From Amblyornis subalaris (taxonomy: Eukaryota; Chordata; Aves; Passeriformes; Ptilonorhynchidae), in NCBI GenBank assembly GCA_018881555.1, contig JACAXG010000055.1:3308978-3372977 (forward strand): a stretch of DNA of 64,000 nucleotides. The letters run 5' to 3'. How positions within the stretch are numbered: the stretch's first letter is position 1; the number at the start of each line of letters is the position of its first letter. The notes beneath the pieces are model-generated. The model was not told where the DNA came from, searched no databases, and was given only the letters and a program-made list of their open reading frames with translations. Positions 28,301 through 42,900 of this stretch are shown here, piece by piece. The position numbers were made by a program, and so were the translations under genes.

Positions 28301-31300
28301 ATCACACCAGTGTCTGAGTGCCAAATACAATACTGTCTCATAGGATTATCATCACTGGAGCCTGCCTTTCACCACCCTGAGCACTGGCACATACTGTACT
28401 GTTGTGGTTGTTTCCCTGTGGATTTTTTTTTTCTGTGTTCCAAGTTATTGCATCTAAAACCATATTCTTGAACAGCAGATTTGGCTCTTCATGTCTAGTT
28501 ATGACTTCCCAGTAAGGCATTACACAGGCAAGGGCCAGCAACCGAAGGACACCTTATCTCCAGTGCTGAGGAATTTGGCCTTGGACAGAGGGAGATGATG
28601 TACATCAGCAGCAGTGGGGGTCAGACCACAGAGATGGACAAGGACTGGGAATTGAGACAGAAAAGAATTGTGTTCTTTGACGCCACCAGTGCATAAATCC
28701 ATCACGTCTCTATTTTGTTTAAACTGTCTGAGAAGTGTAGTCAAGCCTTTTGGTGATAAATTAAGGGGAGGTGCTGCTGTAGCCACGAACCCTTCCTCAC
28801 CATCTCCTTGCAACACCCCCAAACCTCAGAGCTTGTGCAGTGACCATAGTGGCTTCTCCATGNTTACCTCAGAGATACAATGAGCACTCAATCAGGTGAA
28901 CATCTNGCCTCCTTCCTGAGCCAGTGCCACCCCTGGGTGTCACACTGTCACTCCTCTGCAGACAGAAGGCAATGCATCTCACTGAGAGCCCCTAAATTCA
29001 TTGCAAGTGTGGAAAAGGAAAAGGCGTATACAGCACAATGTAAGCATGTAAGAAGCTGGGTAACTACAGTATGACAACCAAGGAGGATGCAAAAGCAATG
29101 AATCATTCAGTGATACATCTTTTAAGAACAGTCTTTAGGAGGGTGGCAACACCCAGAAAATCTCCTGAACGAATACCAGTGCTGCCTTGGCTGGAAGGAG
29201 TCTGGCAACTGAAGAACTCAAGAGACATAGTGACACAAGGGTCAAACCCTGTGGGAACAGACCCACAGGCTACATTTGATTTTCTCTTTCAGAACCTATG
29301 GAGACACAGCTCACCAAACCTGCAGCTGCACAGAATGAAATGGAAAAGGCCAAAATTTGTGCATGGTACTGGACAGGATTTTAGAAGAAAAGGAGTAGGA
29401 TGTGGGACATGCTGTCTGTATTGCGTTATCAACCTTGTCACCACTGTCCAGATGGGGGGCAGACTAGAGGAAAATATATGTCCCAACAGCTGTTTCTAAA
29501 ATCATAGACAAAGTAACAGCCTGGAAAAAATCTGAGATATAAGCAAAAGCTGTTTTCTCAGGGATGCTTTGTCACCCCAGTATAAACAGGTCTGTTTTGG
29601 GTAATAAGCAAGGGAATAGATTTAAGGTGAAACCAAAGAGGACTGGAATTGGCAATTTAAACTGGGTGGGGCTTTGGAGTGGCCACCATCACAGAAGGCT
29701 CTGGGGAGCAGACAGGGGTGCTGGGTGACAACCCAGTAGTCCGACCTTAAAGTAAATTCTGAGGATTTGCTCTGCACAAGGCAAGCAGAGCAATGATTGA
29801 ATTGGAGCCTCCAGCTAGGAAGAAAGGATCCCAAAGGAGAGATACTAAACCACTAAAAATGTCCCTGATTGTTAAGGGTTTGGCATTTAGAGTTGCATTT
29901 ACTCAATAATTTTGCTTCCAATCTCGAAACTAGATGCCATGACTTCAGCTAACACTGGAAGCGAGGCCAGCAAAGATGCAAAATATTTAAGCCTCTCTGT
30001 CAGGAAGCAATTTGTCCTATAAAGCTGTGCATCCATGCCATGAGGTGCCTCATGTTTGCTTGTCAAGACTAGGGTGGGAGCACATTTAACCAAGTTCGGA
30101 GAGAAAAACCCTTCAGGCGTTCTGTAACTCACACACTTCTGGATAGCAGCAGGCAGCAGAGGCACATGCCAATGGAGCAAGAGCTGGGCACACCTCTGAG
30201 CACTTCACCAGGCTGCCTCTGAGTCCTCACAGGATTTTTGTAGCAATGCCTCACACCTTCTGCACAAGACTGCACAAGAGATGGGCAAAAGCTAATACCC
30301 AGTGATCAAAACATTTCTGTATGAGTGCAAAAGTTTGACAACCAAACTGAAAGTATCCATAACTCCAAACGTTGCAAACGTTGTAGGCTGAAATGGGAAT
30401 TATGTCACTGCAATGCGTTTAAGTCCTGCTTTAGTTCTAAGGCTCTCCAGAAGTGCTCAGAAACTCAAAGAGCTATCTTTAAATCCTTTGGATTATTAGA
30501 AACTATGCCTAAGCAACAGGGCTTCAGTTTTCCTGTAGGAGATATTATAGGAGGCAAGAACTAAAAAGTCTGTGGGAAGCCACACATGAGCGTATAATCT
30601 CCTCATAACACAGCCTTCCAGCTGTTCTCACATCACATTAGACGGTGAGTTTTGGTCTTTCTGTTCTGTGAACTATAAACAGGTCAAAACTTTCTCACAA
30701 GTTGCACTACACCCAGTGCTTTCTGGATGCAAGCCTGGAGGGATGTGAGTCCTAAGGAGATACTTGCCTATTCTGCCAGAGGCAGAAAAACAACCAAATG
30801 AAAAGATGAACTGGAAGAGGAAAAATTGTTGCTCTTAATTTCTGATAGTTGTATCCTCAGATCATCTAGGTATATTCAAAGGTATTTGGTTTATCATGGA
30901 ATTGTACTCCTTTGGTTATTTGTTCTGCTGCTCAGTGCTTTTTTCTTGAGAACATCTCTCTAGAATCTGTCCCTAGAAAAATGTGAGCTATTTTTATCTC
31001 CGAGCTAGACAAAGTAATTCTGCTGGGAGAAAATGAGGATGGTTGAGAGGCCACTTAACAGAAGGCNGGAGAGATGGGGCTCACATTGCACACTTGGCCA
31101 GGCTGTGAGCTCTGCTGTGCTTACACGTACCAGCATGGGGAAAGACTGGGTTATGGCAGGTGTCTGAAAAACCCTCTGCACCAGGGGCTGCCAACTGGAT
31201 AATTCATGGCCTCAACCGTGGTCTGCAAAAGAAGTAAAGGGGAGATTGACCAGTGCAGGAATGTAAAGGACACTGTGGCTTTCTAAGCAAACCAGAAATG

Positions 31301-34300
31301 CTACTTTATTCCTTCCCGTTCTTCGAAAGCACAAAAATTAGACTAGCAGAAAATGGTTGCCACTAGTAACAAGGTGTTTTAATATGCTGCTGGTTTCAAT
31401 AGTAGTGAGAGCTGGTGAGCGCAGTTTTATGGGGATGTATATTCTGTCTGGGACACAGCCACAGCCCTAGCATCAGTTCTGTGGGATTTGGAAAGACAAA
31501 AGGGAAGTCCCTGCCTTTAGTCACTTTGTGAGACAATTTACATTTATCGCCTCCTCCCCCACTGTGAGCTCCACTTCACCAGGAAGGGGAAGTGTGAAGG
31601 AAGGAAGAGGAGGCTGAAAGAGCAAGGGGTGGATGGTGAAGGAATGGAGCTGTGGTGGCTCACAGATGTACAGCACCAGAGCTGGTCACCAGCACACACC
31701 TGGGGCTGGAAGCTGGTCCATTGATGTTGTTCCCCTGATTCCAGGTGGGTTGGGGAAAAGGACCAAAGACATGTCGCTTGACGTGTCCTTTCATGGCTCT
31801 TCAGTGAAGTCCAGGGGCCCCAAAGCAGTGCCAAAAGAAGCATGGCCCTCCAAATTGTTCAGGTGATGAACAGGCTGGGTGGTTTGCTTCACCAAAAATT
31901 GATTTGAGCTGTCTGCATTGGAGACACTTCAGCCATGCCAACCCCAGGAATTTGTCTGGATCTTCAAGAGCAAGGCCATAACCTTCCCAGTTTAATGAGG
32001 CACCATTCAGCAGCTTCAGNCTCCTGGTACTGCCACTGGATTATGTTGCTTCTGAGTACGCTCACAGCCCTCTTGAAGCACAGTTAATGGGTCGCATCTG
32101 TTTCTCAGTTGCACATACGCTGGATTTCTGGGATGCTGATGTCCNCAGAAGAGAACAGTAGGAAAGTGAAAATAATAGAGAAGAACAACAAAGGCTGGGC
32201 AAAGCAAGAGAAGTTAGGGTTTCCAAGAAAGAAGATGAGGTAGGTGACTGAGAAGGAACAAAAGAGTTACAAGGAACTGAGGGCTGCCAGTTGCAAGGAA
32301 ATCTGAAAATGCAGCAGGTCCCTTCTACAGCAGGAGATACATTCGGGATGTTGCAGAAGCATTTTTGGGTTTGGGGAGATTTCTAGTAATTTGTGCATGT
32401 TCAGTACATGCTAGAGGGCTTCATAGTTGTGCAACCTTCTCGTTGGTTCAGATCCTTGTATCTTCAGCACGAGCGGGGGCACATTTGGTGGTTGCAGCTG
32501 GGTTTCAGCCTCTGATTATGCTCCTCTTAAAGGAAGCTGCCTCACAGACCAAAACTGTTTTGCCTGCCAAATCAACACAGGTAAGTGGGGGTAATCAGGG
32601 AGTTCACTTCAAAACAGTACTACAGCTTTGAACCAAAACACTCATGCAGACACAGCCTTAGTTCTATTTAATTCATGCCTAAGTGTCAGTGAAAGCAAAT
32701 GCCCATGTTCTCTGCTAAGTTAGGGAAGAGAGGCTGATGCTTTTCAAGACCTACTGGAAGAAATACTATCCATTTACATATCTGTGCCTGTGTTGATGGT
32801 GTGGATACCTCTGACAATTATGAGGGAAGATAGTAAAGATTGTTAAGGGGCTGGTTAAAGCCTGGGCAGATGAGTGAAGGAACAGGAACTCTTCACTCAC
32901 AATACTCACACTCAGCTACAGTATTAGTAACCACATGCTGAAGTAGGTCACTACATGAGCAGCAGTCATTGCTTTTGGGCCCAGCTCTGCTATTTGCACG
33001 GGCACAAGGAGCATGCACAAGTGAGTAAAAGAGTGCAACACTTTTACTATCAAACCTATCACACCCTCAGATGTTGTCCTGATGTCCAAGATCAGCCAGC
33101 CCTTTCTCTGGCTATGCCTGCACTGTTTGTCTGTTCTGGGTCTGAGTTTATGCTCAAGCCCAGCACCATCTACCACCCATGCTGGTTTTGTGAATGGTGA
33201 ACTCCAGGACTGCCTGGAGTGGTGAAAGCTTAAATACTTGCATTATGCTATCACATGCTTCCAAATTTTCCTTTACCTAGTGTAGACAGACTGACATCAG
33301 GCGGATTGAATTAAAGTGGTCCACCAGGANACATTCTGAAACTTAGGTCTTCCCAAGAACAGCCCAGATGATTTATGTCTAAACTGCAGCTACAAAGATG
33401 AAAAGAAAATGGATGGATAATACGGTTTAACCTCTTTAACATGTCCTCAAATTCATGTTCCAGCTANCCCTAAAATAATCGTTGGTGTGTATGATGGGAT
33501 TTCTGTGCACAAGAAGTCTAGAGCCAGGAATCGGATGTGCTCTGGGCTTTGCAAACCCACAGACTTTACAATGAATTTCCGTAAGTATTCTCAACTTTCA
33601 TGGGAGTAGTAGAAGACTGCTTTGCTACCAGAGGTCATCTGCAACTCCCCACAGGTCCTAACACCTGGGAATCCTGGTCTGACCTCATTTCAATTGTTCA
33701 AAATTGTNCCTAGAGACAGGCAAATTATGTCTCCCTATGTTGTTACCTGTGTCCTCTCCTTTTGCTGTAGTCTTGCTCTCCATCAGTTTAAAAAAAACCC
33801 AAACTGCACACCCATTCTCAAACCCCATAACCATGTCAACAAAACCTCTAATATAGATGTTTTTATATATGCAGCAACTCCCTTCTGCTCATGTAATTCT
33901 ATTCTGGTAAGCTGTCTAACTTTCATCTTCATGGGCAGGGTTTGCCAGCTGCAGTTCTAACAGGAACCCCGTTTAAGTGGAAACAAGCTCTGATGTTCGG
34001 CTCCCATAGCAGCAAAAAGCTGCTTCCCTGCATGCCTCTCTCATCTCCTGGGGTGCCTGCTGCCCAGACAGATTCCAGACAGCTGTCTCCAGCCTGCTGC
34101 TCCTGTTCACAGGCAGGCTCTGGCTCTCTCCCAAGCCTTGTCTTCTCTGACCCACGACTGCCAACTCTGGGATTTTATTGCCAGGATCATGGTATTTGTT
34201 GTTTTTCTTACTGTCCCCATTCCTAGACTGAGAAAACTTATTTATCATTCAAAATTAAAATGAGATTCTGTTCTTCCTGAAGGCAAAGAAAATCTTGAAA

Positions 34301-34332
34301 AGCATGACATTTAGTGACTTGGAAAAGTTGCA
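25341..34332. other. 9 kb gene desert
   Basis: This is long AT-rich non-coding DNA. The longest frame (29071-29499, plus, 142 codons) has no recognisable domain, no signal peptide and no splice context. A faint CR1-tail-like phrase (AATCATAGACAAAGTAACAG) occurs at 29501-29520 but has no supporting body. Short CA runs occur at 27514-27530 and poly-A at about 26287-26299. Single N bases become frequent from about 25.7 kb onward. Confidence 0.5.
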
Positions 34333-34372
34333 GATATATATATATATATATATCTATATATATATATATATC
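34333..34372. repeat. (AT)n microsatellite
   Basis: Two (AT)8-9 runs are separated by a single C (…ATATCTATAT…). The whole run is close to self-complementary and could extrude as a cruciform. Confidence 0.95.
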
Positions 34373-35877
34373 TCATTTTTTAATCTTTTGAATTTTTTTT
34401 AAGCCAATCTTGTGATGGGGAGAAGTGAGCACAATGATTTACGCATTAATTAGCGACACTGCTGACATGAAATATTACTTCCTTGTCTGGCACTCCAGAT
34501 ATTATGTAGCATTTCAGCGAGGCAGGAGCTGCAATTCTGGTGTGGTAGTATTTTACATTCTGTGCCCAAGAAAAAATCCTATACGACGTAGGAGGGCAAC
34601 AGCCTTTCAGACCTGGNTTTCAGGCCATCTTCTCTCAGGGAAGGAGCACCTTGGGAGAGGAGGAATGTTAAGCATCAGCAGGGAGGACACAGCAATCCTA
34701 ATATCCTACCATGTGTGCCAGAGTCCTGCCGAACACAAGGACCCTCCTGCCTGGGCAGTGCCCAGCTGACCAGTTCATGTGTTTCATGATTCCTTTAGGT
34801 AGGTACTTACATAGCCCTGCACTAGACACTACTAGCAAGAAAACCATGGAGAAAATAATTGAAAATAAATTATTTCCAGTGCTCATTGATATATTGTTCT
34901 GAATATAAAAACATTGAGTTACTCAAATAATGAAAAAAAAGTCTAAGCGGNTTTCACCTCTGTTATCTTTTCTACTTTTGCCAAAAATGGAAGTTTCCAA
35001 ACATTTACTTCAATGAAGGACTGTTTGCAAAAATAAAAGATGTTTTGATAAAAATGTCAACAGAATAAATTAGGCAAAAACAACTGGCTGCTTTGTGCTT
35101 TTGTTTTAAATAGGACATTTTTCATTAAGACAAACTTCTCAAGATCATTTCAGGCAGCTCTCCAAAATCCATGAGGTTTTATTTCATTGAAATTGTTCCA
35201 AGTAGTCCGTGATCTCTGCGATTATGAATTTATGTTTTTAATAGGAAAGGGATTTTTACATACTGTGGAAATACAGAAGAGGAAGCTAGACAGAAGTAAA
35301 CAGAAAACGGTAAAAGTGTTAAGCCAAANCAGTAGGATAGAAACACCAGTGGATTATTAGGACACCTGGTCTGATAGAAAGGTGGACGGAACTATTTCTG
35401 TAGGATACTGGACAATGAGGTGAAATTTATGTGCAGACGGAAGTAATTTATGCTCAGTTGTTACACAAAGGATCATTATTTATTGCTAATAAATGAGCAC
35501 TTTTGATGTATCTAGTCAGTATTCAAACACTTCATGTGTTTTAAGAGCACCTAGGGTATGTTCTCTGTAGCACAACTCATTGCACTCAGGAATGCTGTCA
35601 AATTACGTGGAGCTGCACTGAAAGGCTGGATCATGAAACAAAGGCAGTAGTAAAGTAGATGGAACATTTAAAAAAATAAAAATTGACAAAAATTTCCTCC
35701 ACTTTCTCCTCTACCTCTTTCCATTTGTCCAGAAATAAGTATTGGGATGTTTCTGTTCGGCAGCATTAATTTAACCATCCAACACGAGAGGATTAAAAGC
35801 TCCAAATGACATTATGGTCACAATGTACAGATTTTACAATATCAAAGAATAGCACCTTCTTTTTCTCATTGTGGATT
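34373..35877. other. intergenic, nothing recognised
   Basis: AT-rich sequence with chance frames near 34425-34902. No repeat or gene was recognised before the CR1 tail. Confidence 0.5.
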
Positions 35878-37350
35878 TCATAGAATTGCTTGGGTTGGNA
35901 GAGACCTTAAAGGTCATCTAGTTCCAATCCCCCTGCCATGGACAGACACCTTGCACTAGACCGTGTTGCTCAAAGCCCCATCCAATCTGGCTTCCAAGGA
36001 TGGACATCCACAACTTCTCTGAACAAACTGTGCCAGTGTCTCACCACCCACATAGTAAAGAAATTCTCCTTAACATCTATTCTAATTCTCTCCNTTTTTA
36101 ATTTAAAGCCATTCCCATTTGTCCTATCACTATCTGCCCATGTCAAATGACCCTCTCCCTCCCTTTTTTATAAGCCCCCTTTAGGTACTGGAAGGCTACA
36201 ATAAGGTCTTCCTGAAGCCTTCTCTTCTCCAGCCTGAAGTACCCCAGCTCTCTCAGCCTGTCTTTGTAGGAGGGGTGCTCCAGCCCTCCAATCATCTTTA
36301 TGGCCTCCTGTGGACCCACTCCAACAGGTCCNTGCCTTTCCTGTGCTGAGGAGCCCAGAGGTGGACATAGAGGGGATTGCACCAGAGTGGAATAGAGAGG
36401 GAGAATCACCTCCTTCACCCTGCTGGCCACACTGCTTTCGATGCAGCCCAGGACATGGTTGGCTTTCTGGACTGTGAGCACATACTGTTGGCTCATGTCC
36501 AGCTTTTCACCCATGAGAACCTACAAGTCCTTCTCCTCAAGGCTGCTCCCAATGAGTTCTACCAAGCCTCAACCCAGGTGCAACACCTTGTGCTTGGACT
36601 TGTTGAACTTGAGGAGGTTCTTGTGGGCCCATTTCTCAGGTTTGTCATGTCCCCCTGAATGCCACCCCATTCTTCTGTTGTGTCAACTGCATCCTCAGCT
36701 TCGAGCCACCTGCCAACTTGCAAAGGGTGTACTTGATCTCACTGTTGGTGTCACTGAGAAAGACATTAAAGAGTACCAGTCCCAAGACAGAGTCCTGAGG
36801 GACATCACTCATCACCAACCTCCACCTGGACGTAGAGACATTGACCACAACTCTCTGGCTGTGTCCAGCTGGCCAATTCCTTACCCACCAAACAGTCCAC
36901 CCTTCAAATTCACATCTTTCCAATCTAGAGATAAGGATGTCATGTGGGATTTTGTTGAAAACATTACAGAATTCTAGACAGATGGCATTGGTTGGTCTTC
37001 CCTTGACCATTGCAGTCACTCCATCATAGCCGATAACCAGATTGGTCAGGCATGATCTGCCCTTAAAGAAGCCATGCTAGCTGTCTTGGATCACCCCCTT
37101 GTCTTGCCTGTGCCTTAACATGGCTTCCATGAGGACCTGCTCCATGTTCTTCCCAGGCACAGAGCTAAGGCTCACCAGTCTGCAGTTCCCTGGGTCTTCC
37201 TTTCTCCCACTTTTAAAAACAGGAATGATGTTTCCTTTTTTCTGGTCTCCGAGGACTTGGCCTGGCTGCCATGACTGTTCAAATATGACAGAGTGGCTTG
37301 GCAATGACATCAGCCAGTTCCCTCAAGACACTGGGATGCATTTCAACACA
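35878..37350 (-). mobile_element. CR1 LINE with decayed reverse transcriptase
   Basis: This minus-strand CR1 copy of about 1.47 kb has its 3' end at 35878 (plus-strand TCATAGAATTGCTTGGGTTG) and is 5' truncated near 37350. Its coding remains lie in three frames: 37077-37310 ([19 protein letters not shown], start of the RT domain), 36645-37019 ([13 protein letters not shown] and then [20 protein letters not shown]), and 36143-36514 (LEKRRLQEDLIVAFQYLKGAYKKG). CR1 reverse transcriptases carry FADDTKL as the catalytic box. Here the aligned word is LAGGSKL, so both catalytic aspartates are lost. Frameshifts and the missing 5' half also show that it is dead. No target-site duplication was determined. 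Confidence 0.92.
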
Positions 37351-37475
37351 GGAAAATTTGTTCCTAATCTTATTTCTGATTAATTCTCTCCCTATTCCTT
37401 CTCTTTTTATGAGTAGTTAGGATGATGTTAAAAGACCACTTTTAAAAACATCTTTTATCTGTGTTTGCTTGTGGA

Positions 37476-37534
37476 AGATGCTGTTTGACCAGGTTAACTT
37501 CTGTAAGTCCCTTCCAACCTGAGTTATTTTGTGT
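37476..37534 (+). mobile_element. CR1 3'-end fragment, plus strand
   Basis: TTTGACCAGGTTAACTTCTG is followed by AAGTCCCTTCCAACCTGAG and a TTATTTTGTGT end. It matches the last about 60 bp of CR1 in the plus direction, opposite to the large copy 125 bp to its left. It is either a separate old insertion or the remnant of an element that the larger copy entered. Confidence 0.65.
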
Positions 37535-39868
37535 TCGACAGGCAAACTTCCTGCGCAATTGATGCATCTTTGGGAAGAAAAAACAATGTGGGCAGCTCTT
37601 AAAAGATTTGATCTTCGAGTTTCTTGAAAGATCTAGGGATGAAAAGCTGACTATTCCTTAGTATAACCTAAGCTACAAAGTACAGAGAATTTCTATGAAA
37701 AACCACACCTGACATTTACAACCACATTAAAGNCCACTCAGAATCAGCACAGCACTCTTTCTGTACATTCACAGCAAGAGGTGCTCTGTGTTTCTTCCTA
37801 GGAACAGGACTTAAGTGGAAGGCATTTTGTGCCTGAGCTGTGTGACCCTTCCTGCTGAAGGCCACTAAACAGCAGTAGGAACTGCACTTCAGTCTTTCTG
37901 CTAAGACAAAAGATTGAGTTGAAGATTTTCTATCTCTGGTTGCTTCCTCTATCAAATTATCACTGTAAAAGGAAAAGAAAAATCAGATACCCCTTCTTCT
38001 GGAAGAGCTGAATTCCCTTCACAACCTTCCAAGACTGCAAATGCTAAGTGGAGATTATACCACAACTTTTTAATATTAGTNGATTCAACATGAGGCAGAA
38101 GTCTACAGAAACCTTACTGGAAAGGGGTTTCCGGATGGGATAACCATTAGGAAGTACACAAGGTAGATTCCAGGAGAGAATTCTGTGGTCTTGGGACAGT
38201 TTTGTTGACCCTGTATAGCATGGAAATGTGGGCCATTTTTAGAATATATGTGGGATACAATGGCATTGGGCAGATAAAAACTACAACAGAATCTTCTTTA
38301 GGATAACTGCTTTGGAGTCTGAGTGCATGTGTGCCTGAGTACATATATATACTATTATTAATTACAAGCTTTCATAAATAGATATACCATCTATAAAATT
38401 TAGGCTTTGCTATACATGACTATATTTGTATAATTAGGAAATCATTGCTGTTTGGAACCTTACACTGGAGCTTGAGAAGAATGAAGGGTAAGCACAGGAT
38501 AAGGGACCATGCCCTAACCCATGCCTTTGGCTCCATTTCAAGAAAACTTGCATTGCTGATCCTAAACTGTGACACCAACTCCCTTTATCTGAGTAGACAC
38601 ATATNCTTAGAGGGGGTGAAATGTGTTGTGTCAGCTTCCTACACAACCTGACTCTGCACAGTTAATTCAGAAGTACATGCTCTTTTTTCACCAGTTACCT
38701 TACAGAGACATGGGACAAGTTCAGTTAGAAATGATTTTAACAATTCTGGGATGTATTACGTGGATTTTGTTATTTCAACTGCTCAACTGGAAAGGAAAAA
38801 AAACCTAACCATAATAATATAGTATCTTCATTTCAGAATTTTTAGGAATTCATGGGAAGATGGAAAGAAACTTTCCTTCTCTTTCAAAAATACTTTAAAA
38901 AGGCATCACAGACTCGAACACAAGAAATCATCACATCAGGTTCTTTCAGTTTGGTTTCTTACCTCTCCTGCAGGAAATACCATCCATTTAGAAACAGCAT
39001 CTGATATTTTGAATAATGTCCACTGCTGCCAAAATGTGAGGTTAGGATAACACTTATGATGTGTACATATGAACATGTCCTTTCCATCTTCAGAGATCAT
39101 CCTATAGCAAGCGGATTTGGCATGGGCAACATAAGCTGATGAATGGGCTGCTCAGTTGCACAAGCAAAGTAACAAGTAATTAGAGATGGCTGATGGCACA
39201 ATAAAGGCAAAGTGAAGACTCTCCAAGGAGGTAGAAACCAGCAGCCAGCTACATGCAAGCCATACACACAAAAACAAAACAAAAAGAAACAACCAACCAA
39301 AGAAAAAAACATCCAATCAACAAAAATCCCATTTGTCTTTCAGAGGAAGAATTTTACCTCCCATCTATTCNAGACTGAACAAGTCTGTCTCTCTCCTCAA
39401 AACCAGCCTAGGAAGGGAGGACAGGAGCAGAGGCAGGTGCAGGATGTCTGCATTCCTGAAACAGCAGTGGGGAGAGAAATCCAGAATGATGAGAGCAGTT
39501 CAAGGTATTGGGCTTTCCTTTGACACTATCTTCTATAATCTCAAATAAGGAGGCTGAAAGAGAACCATAATGGAAGCTTTCTTAAAGGCCAGCAGAGTAC
39601 AGGGAACCACACGCTCTTCTGTTCTGTTTGGCTGGGTATCTTGCACACCTGTTTGAGTAAAAATGAACTGCATAAATGAAGGCTCACTTCTTCCATCTCC
39701 TATAATGTTGGCAGTTTCATGAGGAGTTTCACAGTAAATAAATGGATAAACAAGACTCTATTCTTGAAATCAATCCTGGAAAATATTTTCAGGTCTCTTT
39801 ACATAAAAAAATGGTGGCAAGAATTTTTTGGTAATTCTATGAAGATATTAAAGTATTAACACTGAGGA
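37535..39868. other. intergenic, nothing recognised
   Basis: No gene or recognised repeat. Short frames at 37716-37955 and 38434-38651 lie on opposite strands and contain N positions. Confidence 0.5.
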
Positions 39869-39921
39869 GATACAGACAGATAGATACAGATATAGATATA
39901 TAGATATAGATACAGATATAT
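39869..39921. repeat. (GATA)n-type microsatellite
   Basis: About 53 bp are made of imperfect GATA, GATACA and GATATA units. This is GATA-factor-like sequence by composition, but it is simply a microsatellite. Confidence 0.85.
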
Positions 39922-42900
39922 GCTTTGTTTTTACAGTATGTAAAACTTTTTGCTTTGATTAGGGATAAGACGTGTTCCAAAATTCTCCTACGTAGTCCTA
40001 CCACCATGTGTACTGCATACCTCATTACAGCTTGGGAACAAACCACCATGAGCACTCCAACAGTTGCAGTCTGCCTGAGCAGATCCACCACCACAGAATA
40101 CTGTGGGATGGGTCTGCCTCTGTCTTTTCAGTTAAGGCAGTTACGCTCACCTAAAAGAAATAGCAGATGAAGAAGCAAGGTTTTCCCTAAAAACTGTGAT
40201 ATACAGGAATCTTTTCTAGCTTAGGGAGTATTTATTCTACAGAGTTAAATGGTTCAATATCTTATAACATGGTCCTCAGAACACAGAACTTCAAAGTTCA
40301 GCCTTACAAGTGTGACAGAGGGGGCACTGAAATCTGGGTCTTCAAAGTCCAGGATTTCTGATCTACCTTCTTTCTTGATATGAATTGTCTCATTTCCATG
40401 AGGCAAGTCACTCATGTCATTCTAGTCCTTTGCCTCTGGATTTCCTGTGTTTATACACACAAGCAAAATTTGAGCATTTCAAATCAAACAAAACCTTCTG
40501 TTCAACCCAAAATCACTGGTTTTGACTCATACATACAAATCAAAACTTTTGTGTCAGTCCATTGGGCCAAAAGGAAATAGAGGTGCTTTCAGTATTACTG
40601 GTTTCATAGGCATGCAAACCTTGGACTTGCAGTACAGCATTGAGCCATCATATATTAGCATAAGTCAACTATTTTAAACAGCATGAGAAGCCCAGGACTC
40701 TGCCTTGCTAAAGAAGCAGTAAGTGAAAAATTATTTGGGATCAAAGCTGAAATATTCAAACTGGATTCACTCTGCCTTTTGCTTCTGATATGCAAGGAAA
40801 TACAGATACACACAACATTCTCTACCCCTTCAATGCAAAATCCAAGTACCACAACTGCCTTCTGCAAATACAACAATGCTCTGCATGAGGTTTGGGCACA
40901 TAAAGACTTTGTTGTTTACTGGCCCTCAATGGAGGGTTTCAGGGACCAATTGTACACTTTGATCCTTTTGATGTGAAAACTTTTATGTAACAATAGAGTC
41001 CGGGAGAATTCTTGCAAGGCACTGCATTCTCCTTTTATTAGCTTAGTCCTGAACAAGGTATTCGTGCAATGACTCAGAGGAAGACACTGCCTCTTGAATG
41101 TAAAGACTTTACCAAGCAACATGCTAGACCAATGGTCACCTCAACTCTATCCCTGACATCTGGGGCCATCATCCAACACTTTTTGGCACTGTGGCATTTT
41201 GAGGTTCAATAACCTTTGAGTGACAGGTTGAAAATTCAGATCTGGTAAAAGAAATACCCCAACTTCCATTACACAAAGTCATTCTATAAAGAGAGCCCAT
41301 AAGGGAGGGAACCAGCTACTAAAAGAGAATTTCAGCAACAGAGGCTGCCACAAAATTCCTGTTTAATATGAGACCATCTGTGCTGACTGAAGTAGACGGG
41401 GCATTGTACACTGGATTTATTCTGGGCCTGTATTTTGTCAGTCTCAGAAGTAGCCCCATGTGACAGGATGTTGAAACCACCAAGTTAAATCAAGCAAATC
41501 ACACCTCTCACACCTCAGTGTGTGCGCAGGAACAGCCACTTGGAGTCAAACCAGAGTTACGTCTAATCCATTACACTATCTCCAACACCATACATAAAGG
41601 TAGAGTACAAAAACACTATTAGCCCTTTTCAGAAAATAAACCTACTGCTTTCATGTTTAAAATTATCTAACTCAATATTATGGCAATATTGCACACCCCT
41701 TTCCAACCTCCCTCAGCTCTGGTCTACAGCTAGAAGGTCGAACAGAAGCCAAACCTAATATCGAAGAGTTTTCTGATTGCTTAGTTTCCTCAGATGAACA
41801 CGGAGAGGTTAGGTGGGAATAGCACCTTTGAGAAGGAAAAAGATGGGCGGAAGCTGGACCACGGATAATCCTGTCCTGGATTTCCACAAACTGCCATGAA
41901 TACGGATCATGAAATAAGCTGGTTTAGCTTCCCTGTGACCTGTTGGCTTTCACAACCTGTCCTGTACTCAGATCCTTTGCTGAGCTATTTCAGCACACTA
42001 AATTGCCAGAAAACCTGACTAAAGATTTCTCACTCTTAACTGACTTCACAAACTGAAATAGCTCAGTTAAGAATCTGTAAATGCAGCTGTCAGAGGAGTT
42101 CAGACTCCAGTGAAACTTCAACCCAACTTGCTAACAGGGTATCANCAAAGCACACTATACCCCCAATAAAGCTCCCATTTCTAAATCAAGTCAAAGCACA
42201 ACCAAGAGAAAAATGAGCAAGTCTTACTCATAGAGGCCCCACAGCAAGAGTCACTCAACAGTTATTAAGCTACTTCACTATATTTTGTTCTTACACAGAA
42301 CATTTCAGGATACGCCTCCAAACAAGGCAGCAAAAATTTAATAGTGTCTGCTATATCATACCTCTGGCAGGCTCAACTCTCGCACTTGAAATCTGACCTA
42401 GCCTGTCCTGTGTCTGTTTAGGAGTTAAGAATCTACACAAGCCAAATCCTTAATTTCATCGTCTTTCTACACAGTTGAAAATAATACTAAAAAATCCCTC
42501 AACCTAACAGTAGAAGCACTGAAATCACCTAGACACTTTAAGAACTAGTAACGCTACTCTTGTGTTTCTGAAGTAGAATTTCAAAACTGAAATGCTTGGA
42601 GCCTCAGCATTTGGTCAAATTGCAGCTTGCCTTACCGGGTTTTAAATCAACCCAATTTTGCTTTTACATTTAAGCAGGTATTACAGCCAGAGGAACAGCA
42701 CAACAATATGCGCCCTTGAACTTTCATTTAATTCACTTCTGAAATGCGACGTGGCACTACTGCAGCCATCAGCAGACGGTCTAACGTTATGTAAACAATT
42801 TCAAAAGCCAGATGGATGTAGAATAGATTAAGCATAAGTTTGGAAGAATAAGAAGTTTGCAGCTTCACTAAGTAAGAAAAAAACTACAAAATATAGATGT